Of a stretch of DNA of 64,000 nt, positions 21,801 to 34,228 are shown in pieces. The DNA is from Cephalotus follicularis (Eukaryota; Streptophyta; Magnoliopsida; Oxalidales; Cephalotaceae): contig BDDD01002693.1 in NCBI GenBank assembly GCA_001972305.1, positions 62,001-126,000 of the forward strand, in the 5' to 3' direction. The position numbers and the translations under genes are program-made. A model generated the notes under the pieces. It was not told the origin of the DNA, ran no database searches, and worked only from the letters and a program-made list of their open reading frames with translations. Numbering within the stretch: position 1 is the stretch's first letter; each line of letters begins with the position of its first letter.

Positions 21801-23006
21801 GTGAAGTGTTTTTTATATCTGGCTTGTCCATTTTATTTATTTGCTTTAATAATTCACGAAGTACTTAGGAAGCACCGTACTCCCTGGCCCCGGACTCTGC
21901 CTGCATTGCGCGCTGCGCTTGAGCTCTTCCCGGGCCTACACTGTCCCCTTAGGGCAATCGAACGCAAACAACATGACAATCCTCTAACTTGATAAACTTG
22001 ATCACTTAAGTTTTGTAGTCCTCTTAGGACAATAAAGTGTAAATAGTATAATAATCTCTAAACTTTATCGTCTAAGCTTGGTAGTCCCCTTAGGACACCT
22101 CGTTTTAAAGGTGCTTAGGCTAAGAGGGCTTAGCCTTTACAAGTTATGTTGTGTTCGTAGATTAAGCTTCCGGTCTGCCCGGATAAGTTCCTATGGGTTT
22201 TCCGCGCAGGTTGTCGTCTGGCTCAGCAAGTTGTGAGCCAGGTCATCTTAGCTTGCAGTCCACGTAGGGACACTTGTATTAAAGTGCTCAGTACAACGAA
22301 CTTGATCGTTGCGAGTTCCCATGGATTCGCCTCTCAAGACACGACTTCAGGTCCGGTCGAACAAGTTCTTGTGGGGTTGCCGACCAGGAGATGCTCCCTT
22401 GGGAGTCTTATTGCTTCCTTCGAGGCCTTCTTGTGGTGCCCCCTGGGGGGTCTCTCTTTTTTTGTTAGGTGCTCTGCTGGGGAGCTCAGGTCAATCGACC
22501 ATAAGCTAAGGTCTGGCGGAGTCTTCAGGTGTTGGTGCCCAGGCCTGCTCGCGGGCGTTAAGGAAGAACAGGAAGTTCATCTTAGTTTTGCCCACGCTTC
22601 CGACCTCGGACCAGCCCAGCCCCTAGAGATGCTTTGTCATGTGTGCCCGGCGGAACCCTTGGGTATGTAGCTGGGGTGAAGTCCCATCTCCTTAGCATCA
22701 GTTGAGCGTTTGGGGGGCTTGGGTAGTTTCCCCGCTTAGCGTTGTTAGGTCTGCCCCCTGGCGGTCTTTTTGGTGCTCCCCTGGTGGGGAGGCTTTGTTG
22801 CTTTGCCCCCTGGGGGTTTTTTAGGTGCTCCCCTGGTGGGGAGGCTCTGAGGGATTTGGTCGGTGGCTGTTCAGAGGTTTAAGGACATGAACATTGGTCA
22901 TCCGGTCCCTTGCAAACTTGGAACTATAGTCTTGAGTACAATTTTTTGAAGAAAAAGTCTGCTTTATTTTCTTTATTTCCTCTTTGAATTTTTGTACATT
23001 TAGCAA
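21801..23006. other. Non-coding spacer between the antisense gene and integrase, rich in short GC palindromes
   Basis: No convincing ORF. The 22370-22860 part holds repeated self-complementary blocks such as GCCCCCTGGGGG and CTCCCCTGGTGGGGAG (two copies at 22773 and 22828). The rest shows repeated TTAGGACA and CCCTTAGG motifs (21945-22100). Confidence 0.55.
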
Positions 23007-24275
23007 TTATTGGTAGTATTTCCTCAGATGCTCGGCATTCCAAGCTCTGGCAATCTCCCTACCCCCCAGTGTTTCAAATTTGAATGTTCCTGGTCGGAGC
23101 ACTCTCTTGATCTTGTATGGCCCATCCCAGGCAGGGGCTAGCTTTCCTCTAGTACCGGTCGGGTCTAAAATTGCTGAGTTGTGCAGGACCAGATCTCTTT
23201 GCCTTAGTGGTCTGGGTTTCACCCTCTTGTTGTAGTAACGACTCACCCTTTGTTGGTAAGCTGCGACTCTGATAGCGGCCTTGTCCCTGAGCTCTCCTAC
23301 CAGATCAAGGAGGCATCTAAGCCCTTCTTCGTTGTTCTCCTCTGTGAAGTGCACAACCCTTGGTGACTGGACACCAATCTCCACCGGTATCATAGTCTCC
23401 GCTCCAAAGCAAAGACTGAATGGGGAATCCCCGATCGTGGTCCGAGGAGTGGTTCTATACACCCACAAAACACTTGGTAGCTCCTCAGTCCATCTCCCTT
23501 TGCTGTCTTCGAGGCGCTTCTTCAAGCCTGAGATGATTTCTCTGTTTATCACCTCTGCTTGGCCATTGCTCTGGGGGTAGGCCAAAGAGGCGAGCCTGTG
23601 CTCTATTCTCCATTGCTGGAAAAAGTCACAGAAAACCTGGCAGTCGAACTGTTTCCCATTATCTGAGACTATTGTCCTGGGGACTCCGAATCGGCAGATG
23701 ATGGACTTCCACAAGAAGCTTTCGGTGTTCTTCTCTGTGATAGTGGCCAGGGGTTCTGCCTCTACCCACTTGGTAAAATAGTCCACTGCTACAATGAGGA
23801 ACTTCCTCTGGCCTGCCGCCATTGGAAGTGGTCCTATGAAATCCATTCCCCATTGTACAAAGGGCCAGGGGGCCGTTATAGATGTCAGAGGCTGGGAAGG
23901 TCTTCTGCTTATATTTGCATTCCTCTGGCACTTGTCACATTTCCTCACCAAATCGACAGCGTCTTGGTGCAAAGTCGGTCAATAGTAGCCCTGCTTTAGC
24001 AGCTTATGGGACAATGTCCTGCCCCCTATGTGGTTGCCACAGACCCCTTCATGGACCTCCCTTAGAGCATAATCGGCCTCTAGGGGAGTCAAGCATCTCA
24101 GCCAGGGGAAAGAAAAGGACCTTTTGTAGAGAATCCCGTCACGGAGCTGAAATCTGTTTGCTCTGTACACCAGTTTCCTTGCCTCCGCGGGGTCCTCGGG
24201 TAAACTTTCATCCCTTAGCCAGTTAACGAATGGGGTCATCCAGTTTGGCTCCTGTGGTAAGTCAATGTCCATCAC
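23007..24275 (-). pseudogene. Integrase of the Tat-type element, degenerate
   Basis: Zinc HHCC region: VHEGVCGNHIGG..CDKCQRNA (23930-24080), broken by a Trp-to-stop change near 23985 (GYY*PTL). Catalytic core: WGMDFIGPLP Asp, IVSDNGKQFD Asp and NGQAEVINREI Glu are all present (23490-23870). C-terminal domain ends KLAPAWDGPYKIKRVL..HLRKYY at 23007. A +1 frameshift near 24275 separates it from RNase H. There is no chromodomain, as expected for Tat. Confidence 0.92.
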
Positions 24276-26336
24276 ACATCTACCTCAGAGATGGAGGGCC
24301 TGTCCAGGTAGTCTACCAGTACGGTTTGATTCTTTTCTAGCTCCTCTGCAGTGGCTAGTTTTGACAGCAGGTCTGCCCGGGCGTTTTCTGCTCTGGGTAT
24401 CTTCATAACTTTGAGAACTTTGAAAGCTGTCTTCAAATTCTGGAAGTGTGATAAACATTTTGCCATTGAGTCCTCTCGGGGCCCGTACTCTTCATTGGCC
24501 AGACCAACCACTAGCTGAGAATCACTGGAGGCCTCTATCTTCTGCACCTCCAGATGCTTCACAATTGTCAGCCCGGCTATAAGAGCTTCCCATTCAGCTT
24601 CGTTGTTCGTGGCTTTGAAACCAAACCTCAGGGCATACTCCAATGTCCACCCACTTGGACTCACCAGTACCACCCCTGCACCACTGCCCGTGATCCAGGA
24701 AGAGCCATCCACGGATAACCTCCAAGTCTCCCTCTCGCTCTCGAAGGGGTCTTCCTCCATACACTCCGTAGGTGTATTATCTCCAACAAAGTCGGCCAGA
24801 ACCTGCAATTTGATTGCTGGTCTGGCTTCGAACTTCACATCATACTCGCCTAGTTCGACTGATCACTTGATTAGTCTGCCCGAGGTGTTGGGCTTTGCGA
24901 GAACTTTCTTGAGTGGTTTGTCAGTCAGAACCTTGATTGTATGGGCTTGAAAATATGGTCTTAACTTCCTGGCCGTGATGATCAATGCGTAGGCGAACTT
25001 CTCCACTTCCGGGTACCTTCCCTCAGCTTCATTCAAAGCCTTGCTCACATAGTACACCGGCCTTTGAACTTTCTCTTCCTCTCTGACCAGCATTGCACTC
25101 ACTGCGCCCAGGGTGGCCGCAAGGCACAAATACAAGTCTTCTCCATCCTTAGGCTTTGAGATCAGAGGTGGGAAATCCAGGTATTCCTTCAACTTGTCGA
25201 AGACGGCTTGGCATTCATCCGACCAGGAAAACCCCTTGGGGTCCCTCAACACCCTAAAGAACGGGAGGCACTTCTCTGCTGACTTTGAAACAAACTTGCT
25301 CAGGGCCGCTATCCTTCTATTCAGCTTTTGTACATCCCTGACGGTTTGGGGAGGCCTCATATTTTGAACCGCCGAGATCTTCTTCGGGTTGGCCTCTATT
25401 CCTCTGCCTGAGACCATGAACCCTAGGAACTTGCCCGAGGTGACCCTAAAAGTGCACTTGGAAGGATTGAGTTTCATTTGATATCTTCTTAGTACCTCAA
25501 ACGTCTCCTCCAGGTCTTTGATGTGGGGGCTCCTGGTTGGGGTTTTGACGAGCATGTCATCAATATAGACCTCCATGTTCCTCCCAATCTGGGGCTCGAA
25601 GATCTTATTGACCAGTCGTTGGTAGGTGGCCCCTGCGTTCTTCAAACCAAAGGGCATGACCTTGTAACAATACATCCCCCGGTCCGTGATAAAAGCTATT
25701 TGTCCTCATCGGGCTCATACATAGGGATCTGATTATACCCCGAGTAAGCATCCAAGAAGCTCAACATTCTGTAGCTCGAGGTCGCATCCACCAGCTGGTC
25801 TATCTTTGGAAGAGGGAAGTGATCCTTGGGACAAACTTTGTTGAGGTCTGTGAAGTCGATGTCCACTTGCCGTTTGCTTTTTTGACTAGGAATGAGTTTG
25901 CCATCCAGTCTGAGTAATGCACCTCCCTTACGAACCCTGCCTGTATGAGGTTGCTCACCTCATTGGCTATTGCTTGCTGACGCTCGGGAGCAAAGTTCCT
26001 CTTCTTCTGCCTGGTTGGGGTCCTTGCCGGGTCCACACTTAGTTTGTGAACCATTACGCTTGGGCTGATCCCGGGGACCTCCTCTGCCGACCAGGAGAAC
26101 ACATCTCCGTTATTTCGGAGGAATGTTATTAATTCCCCTTTCTCCACCTCTCCGAGCTGTGAGCCGACTTGGAAAACTCTCTTGGAGTTGCCCACTTCTA
26201 GGGGCACTTGGACCACATCTTCAACAGGCTGTGGACGCTCAGGTTCCACGTCCCCCCTGAGCTCCACGTTCGCGATGGGGAGTACCTTGTCCTTCCCGCG
26301 GTCCACCACGGCAGTCTTGTAGCACTGACTGGCCAC
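24272..26336 (-). pseudogene. Reverse transcriptase and dual RNase H of the Tat-type element, degenerate
   Basis: RT begins with a conserved WMANSFLVKKANGKW near 25880, followed by a frameshift and a missing few residues. A second frameshift lies near 25700. The palm continues at MYCYKVMPFGLKNAGATYQR and YIDDMLVK (25560-25640). RNase H1 follows (LYLCLAATLGAVSAML to LTDKPLKKVL, ~24870-25140). After a TGG-to-TGA stop near 24866 comes a second RNase H (SVDGSSWITGSGAGVVL..NNEAEWEALIAGL, ~24480-24720). The second domain is the archaeal-type RNase H acquired by Tat elements. Confidence 0.92.
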
Positions 26337-26347
26337 CTGCTGGTCCC

Positions 26348-28662
26348 CTAGGCCTCTCCCTCGCCAAACCTTGTGGGGAACTTAATGAGTAAGTGCCTCA
26401 TGGACACTATCGCCTCCATCAGATTCAACCCTGGTCGCCCGATTATTACGTTGTATGGGCTGGGAGTGTCAACCACCAGGAAAGTCATCTGCACCTGGGT
26501 TTGGCGTGGAGTTGTGCCTGCAACCACCGACAGGCCAATGGATCCCAGAGGATGGACCATCTCCCCTACAAATCTGACCAGTGGGGTATTCACGGGCTTT
26601 AGCTGGTCGACCGGTATCCTTAACTGATCAAAGGCGTGCTTGTACAGGATGTTGGCCGAGCTGCCGCTGTCAATCAGGATCCTCTTTATGGTGAAGAGTT
26701 CCACCATAAGAGTCACCACCACTGGATCATCGTGAGGGAGACGTACTCCCTCATAGTCCGCCTCGGAGAAGGATATAACCTCCTCATCTCCACCAGTCCT
26801 CAGCCTTTTGCTATGATGGACCTGCTGCACCGCCAGGGCCGCCAGGGACTGCCTCCTGTAGGCTTTCCTGGCATTCTTCTGGTCGCCACCATAAGCGACC
26901 ACCCCCCCAGAGATGGTATATATAACACCTCTGGGTTTCTGCTGTTGCTCATCCTCTTGCCGCGAAGCTTCTTCTCTCCTTGACTCCCTTCTTCCCTGGG
27001 GAGCCTCCCTATCTACGTACTTGCATAGATGTCCCCTTAGGATCAGATCCTCGATCTGGTTCTTCAGTTGCCTGCACTCCTCGGTATCATGTCCGTGGTC
27101 ACGATGGTACCGGCAGTACCTTTCCACGTCCCTTCTCTCTGCAGGGGACCTCAACTTCTCATGCCACTGGATGAGGACCTTATCCTGCTCCACGACTAGT
27201 ATCCTGGTGCGGGTGTCCAGGAGGGGGGCGAAGTTATTGTAGGACGGGATGGGTGCCCCTCCCTGGGTCGAGCCCTCCCTCCTGGAAAGCTTGTGCCTGA
27301 GGTCGTCCTTGGTCAGATCTGGCCTCTCCCTCTTCTTCTCCTTCTTCCCGGGAGCATTTCGTGAATGCTCCCCTCTCTCCTCCTGATGGCCCAACCAGGG
27401 GGTTTTTTGTTTCCTGGCCGCCATCTCTTCCTCTGCATTGACATATTTCTCTGCCCTCCTCAATAGGTCAGCCATGTCCAAGGCAGGCCTCTTCAGAAGG
27501 GTGAAGGTGAAAGAGGAGTTGTTCCTCAGGCCGTTGCTCAATGTCGCCATGGCGAAGGATGGCTCCAGGTCCTTCACCATGAGAGACTCCTTGTTGAACC
27601 TGGTAAGGTAGTCCCTCTGTGACTCGTCTCTCCCTTGCACCACATTGATCAGATGGGTGTAGTTCCTCCTCTGCGTGGTGCTGTTAAGGAATTTGGTGAC
27701 GAACAGCTTCGTAAGCTGATCAAAATCCTCCACTGACTTCTGGGCCAGGGTCGAGAACCATGACTGGGTGGCTCTAGTCAGCGTTGCCGAGAACCCTCAG
27801 CAGAGTGTGGCATCTGAGGCCTGGTGCACCAACATAGTTTGGATGTAGGTGCGGACATGTTGGAGGGGATCCGTAGACCCATCATATTTGTCAATGTTGG
27901 GGAGTCGGAATCCGCTGGGGATACGCTCCGCTATGATCTCTGTTGTGAATGGATGGGCGCTGAGGCTGCGCACCTCCGCCAGATATCCCTTTGGCTTCTC
28001 GGCTCCTTGGAGCCTTTCTCCACCTCTGCAAACCTTTTGTTCATTGCTTGCTCCACGTCTTCAATGTTCCTAGCCTTGCTAGAAACACGTGACCCCCCAG
28101 CCGAAGCGGTTGGGTGGTCACGCCTGCTCCCCTGCTCCGCTCCGGCTCTACGCGAAGCATTGGAGCGCATTCGCACCTCCTCCGCGCCCTTGGCCTCCCC
28201 TTGGGGATCCACTTCCATTGGCTGGCGCTCAGGACGCGCCCTTCTGGGATCGTTGGGCTGATCCTGGGCAGTTGAGGACTCTGCCCTCTGAGATACATGG
28301 ATCTCAGGTCTCATCCCTAGGGGAAGGTTATCCCCTGACCGCCTAGGGGGAAGTTCGTCTGCCCTTGGCGGGTTTCGCCTGGCACCTCGGGGGTGCCCAA
28401 TCTCCACCGCTGGCCTGTTGTGGCCAGAAGCTCCTCGGACCACTGACGGGACGGTCCCGGCGCTTTGTTGGTTTGCCAAGGCGGTGGTCAGCAACTCGAT
28501 GAAGCGCTCCACCCCTTCGATCATTTGGTTCAACCGCTCCCCCGTAACGAGAGCCTGTTCTGTGACGGCGACAGCTTGAGTAGTTTGGGTTGGGTCGCTT
28601 TCAGCGGCAGGCTGGCTTGCACCCGTACCAGAGTAATTGTTGATGTGCTTCCTCGGAGGCAT
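26348..28662 (-). pseudogene. Gag-protease of the Tat-type element, degenerate
   Basis: Starts at ATG 28662 (MPPRKHINNYSG). An N-terminal hydrophilic segment runs to about 27930, where a frameshift/stop separates it from the next frame. The gag core (27733 down) has the DQLTKLFVTKF..LINVVQG..DYLTRF pattern. A zinc-binding YCRYHRDHGHDTEEC occurs near 27110. The protease signature ILIDSGSSANILY lies near 26680, so gag and protease share a frame. Long Arg/Glu/Gln-rich linkers lie between. The split frame means no full product could be made without repair. The active-site DSG is intact. Confidence 0.9.
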
Positions 28663-28689
28663 GATTCTAGATGGCTTCTTACTGCGCTT

Positions 28690-28705
28690 CCCACAGACAG
28701 CGCCA
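28690..28705 (-). other. Primer-binding site of the Tat-type element
   Basis: On the minus strand TGGCGCTGTCTGTGGG follows the 5' LTR after two bases. This resembles the TGGCGCCGTCTGTGGG primer-binding sequence common in plant gypsy elements. I do not assign the tRNA. Confidence 0.8.
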
Positions 28706-28707
28706 AC

Positions 28708-29347
28708 TGTTGATGCAGAAATCTTTCCTTCAACAGCACCCCACGTGTAAGGGCTTGATTTGTTTTAGGGGAACGCTAGAATCTGTCCGAGAAAGGGTAT
28801 CTAGTAATGGCTGGTGATCCCTGCACAAGCAAGAGAGAAAGGTAGAAGGTCCAGGAGGTTGTTCTCCCTGGGACACTCCGACGCTCAAGTTAGCAGTTGT
28901 ACAGAGAGTATTCAGGTTCTTTGTATGCTAGAAAATGGCTGACCTTTGTATTGACTGTTGAACTGGTATTTATAGGAATGTCTGTGACTGATGAGCGTCT
29001 AATCGGGAGTTGGTTGCCCCTAGGGAAAGAATGTCAGTGGTAGTGGCATTTCCCTTGATCTCCTCCCCATTTGGTGGCTATGGCCGCAAGCCCATTAATG
29101 GATTGGAGGGCTGTGCCGGCATGTCAGTCTCCTTTCTCATATTGACGTGATGGGGTGTCAGCCTATCTGAATGGCTGCGGGGGCGTGCAAGTCTGACCTG
29201 GCGGCCTTGGTGGCCTGTCAGTCTGTTTAGGCAGTTTTTCCCTGGTTGACATGATATGTGTCACGTGCTCATGCCTTTGGAGGACACCTGTTGCCCTTCC
29301 CTTGATGCGCGTGTCACCAGGATTATAATAGGATTTTCCCCATATCA
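28708..29347 (-). repeat. 5' LTR of the Tat-type element
   Basis: 640 bp with the same termini as the 3' LTR, diverged at roughly 5% by eye. It contains the conserved CGGAGTGTCCCAGGGAGAAC segment (minus strand) near 28870 and a TATAAATA box near 28969. Confidence 0.93.
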
Positions 29348-29352
29348 ATTTT

Positions 29353-29969
29353 TAATAAAATAATCACTAATGATATTTTGATGATCACGTACCTAGTTAA
29401 TAACATTATTCTGTTTTGTGCGAGTGTAAGTTTAAACATAAAACATTACAAAATAGTGAAAATTCCACATATAGCCTCAAACAATAGCTCCTTTTTACTG
29501 TTTTACAAAATCATTTAGACAATAAAATTGATTGGATGAAGTTTATTGGCTGAAAGGTAGTTTAATGACACTTTGAGTGGTATACTACAAAACCTAGTTA
29601 GTCGTGCTCTTAATCTGTATTGGTGTAAACATATTTTGCATTTGTTTCATATCGTTAGCCTCCCAATCCTATACACTTTGTCTAAATTACAAGAATAATA
29701 TGTCTGAAGAAACAACTACCTAATTACTGACTCAGCCTGTACAAACTCCCTAATTAGTTTCATTGTTTGATTGCTATATAACATATTAGAAAAGAGAATC
29801 GAAATCCCATAATAATTACACTTACTGAAGAAAGAAAAACTAAGGGAGACGAGAAGGAAAAATATTAGGTGTCAAACAAATGCAAACATCGAAAATTACA
29901 AACACTACAAGTTAGGCGGTAGTTCAAAGGTGAAGCCACTATCAACTGTGAAAGAACCTACATAGATAA
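29353..29969. other. AT-rich spacer
   Basis: Flank of the Tat-type element up to the next solo LTR. The first ~70 bases resemble the sequence left of the element (ATTTTGA..GATCAC..ACCTA motifs at 15545-15640), as expected for one interrupted locus with local repeats. No gene was seen. Confidence 0.5.
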
Positions 29970-30463
29970 TGATATGGAAAAAATTTGAATCTTTTATAGA
30001 GATGATGACACGTGTCCTGAAAATTCATGAATATGGGTTGACTACTTAGATCATGGTCATAATGAGGGATATATTCTCTTCCATTATGAGCTAACAAATT
30101 GGAAAAGATAAGGAAACATCCCTAAAAATTAGGCGGTTTCCTAAGGACCATTAACTCCACCCTATGATGCTTGCTGGACAGTTACAATAGAGGACTATAA
30201 ATACCCTTTACAATAATAATATAAGGCTTGATCAGTTTCTCTCTGACATATACACTTTTCTTCTCTGTCAAATACTGACTTTAGCATCGGAAGGTCTCCG
30301 GGAGTAAAACTCCTGGGATTTCGATAGTTTGTTCACTGTGTATGTAGGGAAGACCAGAAAGCAAACCACTGTAAAACACTTTTCAAGCATCGTCGTCTCT
30401 TCCCCAACAAATAAACCCTCCGTACGCCTGAAGACTATTGAGGAATAATTTTCTGCATCAATA
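29970..30463 (+). mobile_element. Solo LTR, TSD GATAA
   Basis: About 494 bp starting TGATATGG and ending TTTTCTGCATCAATA, flanked by GATAA at 29965-29969 and 30464-30468. It has a CTATAAATAC box at 30196-30205 and the conserved GCATCGGAAGGTCTCCGGGA segment near 30284. No coding region. It is a smaller relative of the LTRs at 1-66, 14465 and 17539. Confidence 0.85.
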
Positions 30464-30599
30464 GATAATATCCGAGTTAACAAATTAGTACCGCCAAACA
30501 TTATCAACTGCGTAACTAGAGTACTAACCATTAAGCCAACAAATCATTATTTTTTTTTGTTTTAAGCAAATAGAAAATAAATACTAGAGTCTCAACGAA

Positions 30600-31260
30600 C
30601 TAGCCTCCATAGAGAAGGTCGGTAACAAATTCAACATTTCCCAAACCGTCAAATGCCATGAAGAGTTCCATTTTGTAGATTTCTGTCATAATAGCACCTA
30701 CAGCCCTTGTCCTGTCACCATGGCAGCTCCATAATCTCCTTAATTACAAGCTTCCTAGTCTTTGCCTTATCCCCCTCATGCTTGAACGATCTAGCAAGCA
30801 TCGCCATATTTTCATTATTTTCCTTAAGCACTTCATTCATGTTTTCAAAATGCCCTGCCATCATCCCAAGCGCACATTCATTAGTCATTTTTGTCCTCTT
30901 CTTTGAAGTCACCTCCTTCTTGCTTCAACCTCCCTCATCAGATGCCACAGCTCCACCAACTACCTCAGCTGCACCATGAAGAGCAGGTCTATAGCATTTC
31001 ACACAAAATATAGGATGCCCTTCTATCTATACGGAGCTTATCATAACATGCTAGGTCACTGTCAAATATATTACGTTGAACATAAATTGACCTAATGAAA
31101 TTTGGGTCCTCCCTCTGACCCTTTTTCTCACCTTTTCGTTAGTGAGAAGCGCAAGTAATAGCGTAGACATCAAAGAGATCAACAATTTGTTGATCTTTGT
31201 TATGTGTCACAGTAAGATAAGGACAACCATTTTCCTCTACCTAATGGGCAAACCAGACAT
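30600..31260 (-). pseudogene. Eroded coding fragment, possibly of a Myb/SANT-like transposon-associated protein
   Basis: Frame-shifted stretches on the minus strand read like protein: an ENGCPYLTVTHNKDQQIVD part (~31170-31230), a DPNFIRSIYVQRNIFDSDL part (~31050-31100), a Lys/Glu-rich helical part (MTSKKRTKMTNECALGMMAG, 30912 down), and KMELFMAFDGLGNVEFV (~30620-30680). The layout recalls plant proteins with Myb/SANT-like domains that travel with Harbinger-type transposons. The match is weak and made from memory of the family only. Several stops make it non-functional. Confidence 0.3.
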
Positions 31261-33064
31261 TATTCCTAAACATATAACAAGATAATCAATTTATAAATAC
31301 CAACAAAATTAATGTAAGCATTAACTTAAATATGAAATTTCATATGAGCAGGAAGGTATATTCTATTAATTGCATAAACCATGGTTAAATTACTTGGTTT
31401 TGAAGAAGCTGCACACCACCACAGAAATTCAATCCAACAAATTAAACATCGTATATGAGTTTCTCATCTTAACAGCGTAATTTTTTTTTTTTCAAATTCT
31501 GATGTTGCTTTTTTGTTTCATTATTTATTGTGTTTATTTCACTGTTAGCTTTGGTCTCTTCTGTAAATTGGATATAAGACAAATAAGCTATCAAGTTTGT
31601 TAGAGGTGACCAATCACAGCTCGGTTTAGTGGGTCTCATTGTGTAGCATTCTGTTTGTTTATTATTAGTTTCTTGCTGTGATGGGTACATTTTATGACAG
31701 GGTGGTTCTGCTGCATGGTGCATTGGCTTTCAGCCAAATTAAGGTCTAGGGATTACCATTTGTCATTATGCTCTGCTATACTGCTATACTTTGACACCCC
31801 AACTGAAAATGGATATCATAATGTCAAAAAACTTGTGTCCGTAAATAACATGTGTGAAATATAAGGTTGGATCCACGTTGTTTATACATGAATTTCAAAA
31901 TATAACAAAAACTTAGTATTACATGTGAACTCAAAACCATATTCCACTATCTCTTAATTCTACATATCTGAAAATCATTATATATAAATAAAAATTGTTT
32001 CTCTTGCCATGAAATCTGTCATAAACTATATCAAAAACTTAGCATTAGTATAATAAAATGTAACTCAAAAGATTTCCATGGCTTTTTTTTTTTTTATATC
32101 TTTGTTGTTGCTTTTATCCTTTTAAATATTTGCTCTAATTTTCTTTTATTAGGAGGTAAATTAATCAAAAAATATTATGAGAGATATTTTTTTCATAGAT
32201 ATTTATTTGACTGGATAACTTATTCGGAAAGAACAACCTAGAACATTTGTTAAAAAGTAAACACAAACTTAAGCTTTATGAACAAGGCAAGAGGAAATCT
32301 ATCTTTGACAGCTAATTTCACGTCTCCCCGCTGAATTTCTAGAGGTCTGGTATCGACAATGATGACATACACAAAGAGAGAGCAAAAGAGAGTGAGATTT
32401 TAATTATTTTATGGTTTTCGCTTACCATAGAGATAGAGAAGTTTGATGGTAGATTTGTAATTATGTGTGACTACACTAAGGTTAGTTTAGGATTAATAAA
32501 AGTATTTTTTTCCCTTTATTTCCAGGATTAAGTTGGTATACCCAGGTTAAGTTTTTCCTTCAACTTTAGGAACAAAAACACTTTTGGAAAAGTAACTTTA
32601 CGGAGTAAAGTTTGGCAAAATATACAACCAAGTGATGTAAAGTGTCCAATTTTCCTCGTAAGTCATTTACCTCTACAAATTTACCAGGGTACCAAGCGAC
32701 CCCTAAAACATAAAAAAAAACATATAATTACATATATTCCTTATATTTTACATATTGTAAATATTACTTATGTTTTACGTAACTCTTATGTTGGCATAAG
32801 AAAATGTTGTAAACACTAAAAACTTAGTGTAGTTTACCACTTTTTGTTAAGTTTTACATAATTCGCTTGCCAATACATAAGAAAATACGTAACCTGGAAG
32901 AAACATAGTTAATTACATATTTCTTATATTTTTGTACATTACAAATATTACTCATAATTTACCTAACTTCTAAGGTTAGCATAAGTAAAAATTAAGAAAT
33001 AATTATAAATTACAACATTTTATTGCATTTTATTTATATCACTTGCAAAACATAATAAAAAATG
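31261..33064. other. AT-rich intergenic DNA
   Basis: No gene recognised. At 32700-33010 two imperfect copies of a ~190-bp unit occur (ACATATTCCTTATATTTT.ACAT, then GGCATAAG / AGCATAAG). The remainder is poly-A/T tracts. Confidence 0.5.
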
Positions 33065-34228
33065 TGTGACACCCCGTGTCTAGGTAACAAACCCGAGGCA
33101 TTACATTCCAGACAAAACAATAATCGGGCTTAGGATACATACCAAAGGTAGGATAAATTTAAAATTTTAATATATACATGCTCCAAGCTTTATAAAAGTA
33201 AAGATATAATTATTACAAGTCTGAATTAAAAGTACAACACTTAATTAAAAGATACTTATACATGAATACTAAAGCAAATAAAATTCCAATCTATTGATCT
33301 TCAATCAGAACGGTCTAAGGGTCCCCACGTTCACTAGTCCTTACTCAGCCACCTGAAATCAAAGTAAATATTCCATCCCGAAGGATGGGTTAGCCATAGG
33401 GTCAAACAGGTATATCCCCATGCAGAGATTATGTTATATGAACAATATACAATAGTGGTGTACAATATCAGTGTAGGCAATATCAATGTGTACAATAATA
33501 GTGGACAATGTTTGGATACATGAATGCCAATTGCGATTTATCATTTGTATACAACTGTCCTATACAGGCGTATATGAATGAGATCTATATAATCAATCTT
33601 ATCAATCATTTATCATACAATCAATCAATCAATCAATAATCCTAAAGAGTTTATGACCATTTAATATGGTATCAATGTCAATATGAATGGTCTACATCAC
33701 GAGAAGGTAGTTCTTCCAAAAAGGGTGATGGACATATCTAATCTCAGGACTGGTCGATCCAGACAAATTAGATCTTTTTGCCAATGTTAAGAAATCGCTA
33801 CAACCCAAAGGGAGCGCAATGATCAATAACTCAACCCAAAGGGAGTACAATTTCGCTCGATCCCAAAGGAGCGCAATATCTCTCTACTCGAAAGGAACGC
33901 AATATGTGATACATCGGTAGGCGAAATACGGAGTTCTACATCTCTAATCGGAATCACTAAGCCACTCTATAGGAACAATGCATACAATCAATCAATCAAT
34001 CAATGTCGATAGCCAATAGGTGACGAACATATAACCAGAGGGAACAAATGACTGTACGACCATCGCCTAGCTTCCTGACTAGATTGCTCTAAACACCTGC
34101 GGTCACGGTCAATCAATCAATATTAGTCGATGACAATATCACTAACCAATAGATAACGGATATCTAATCGGCGTGGGGTACCACAAGAGCCTGACTAGGG
34201 ATCACTAGTGTGTCTATGGTCTCAATGT
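33065..34228 (-). repeat. Old LTR remnant of a gypsy element
   Basis: TGTGACACCCCGTG at 33065 is the typical terminus (in reverse) of plant chromovirus LTRs and resembles the ends at 43664 and 61064. Inside is the shared segment CCACCTGAAATCAAAGTAAA..GGGTTAGCC near 33350. Degenerate ~30-bp repeats (CAACCCAAAGGGAGCGCAAT) occur at 33790-33905, and (AATC)n runs at 33600-33640 and 33985-34003. The other terminus was not found. Confidence 0.55.

Larger units (their letters stand above)
17539..29347 (-). mobile_element. Ty3/gypsy LTR retrotransposon, Tat lineage, with antisense gene; TSD ATTTT
   Basis: 11.8 kb, read on the minus strand. 5' LTR is 28708-29347 and 3' LTR 17539-18179, both TGATATGGG..ATCAACA in element orientation, flanked by ATTTT at 17534-17538 and 29348-29352. 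Order is PBS, gag (CCHC), protease, RT, RNase H, a second (archaeal-type) RNase H, integrase, then a ~4-kb region with an opposite-strand gene, PPT and 3' LTR. Dual RNase H plus an opposite-strand ORF is characteristic of the Tat group. About three dozen LTR mismatches (~5%) and many coding lesions show it is old and inactive. Confidence 0.95.
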
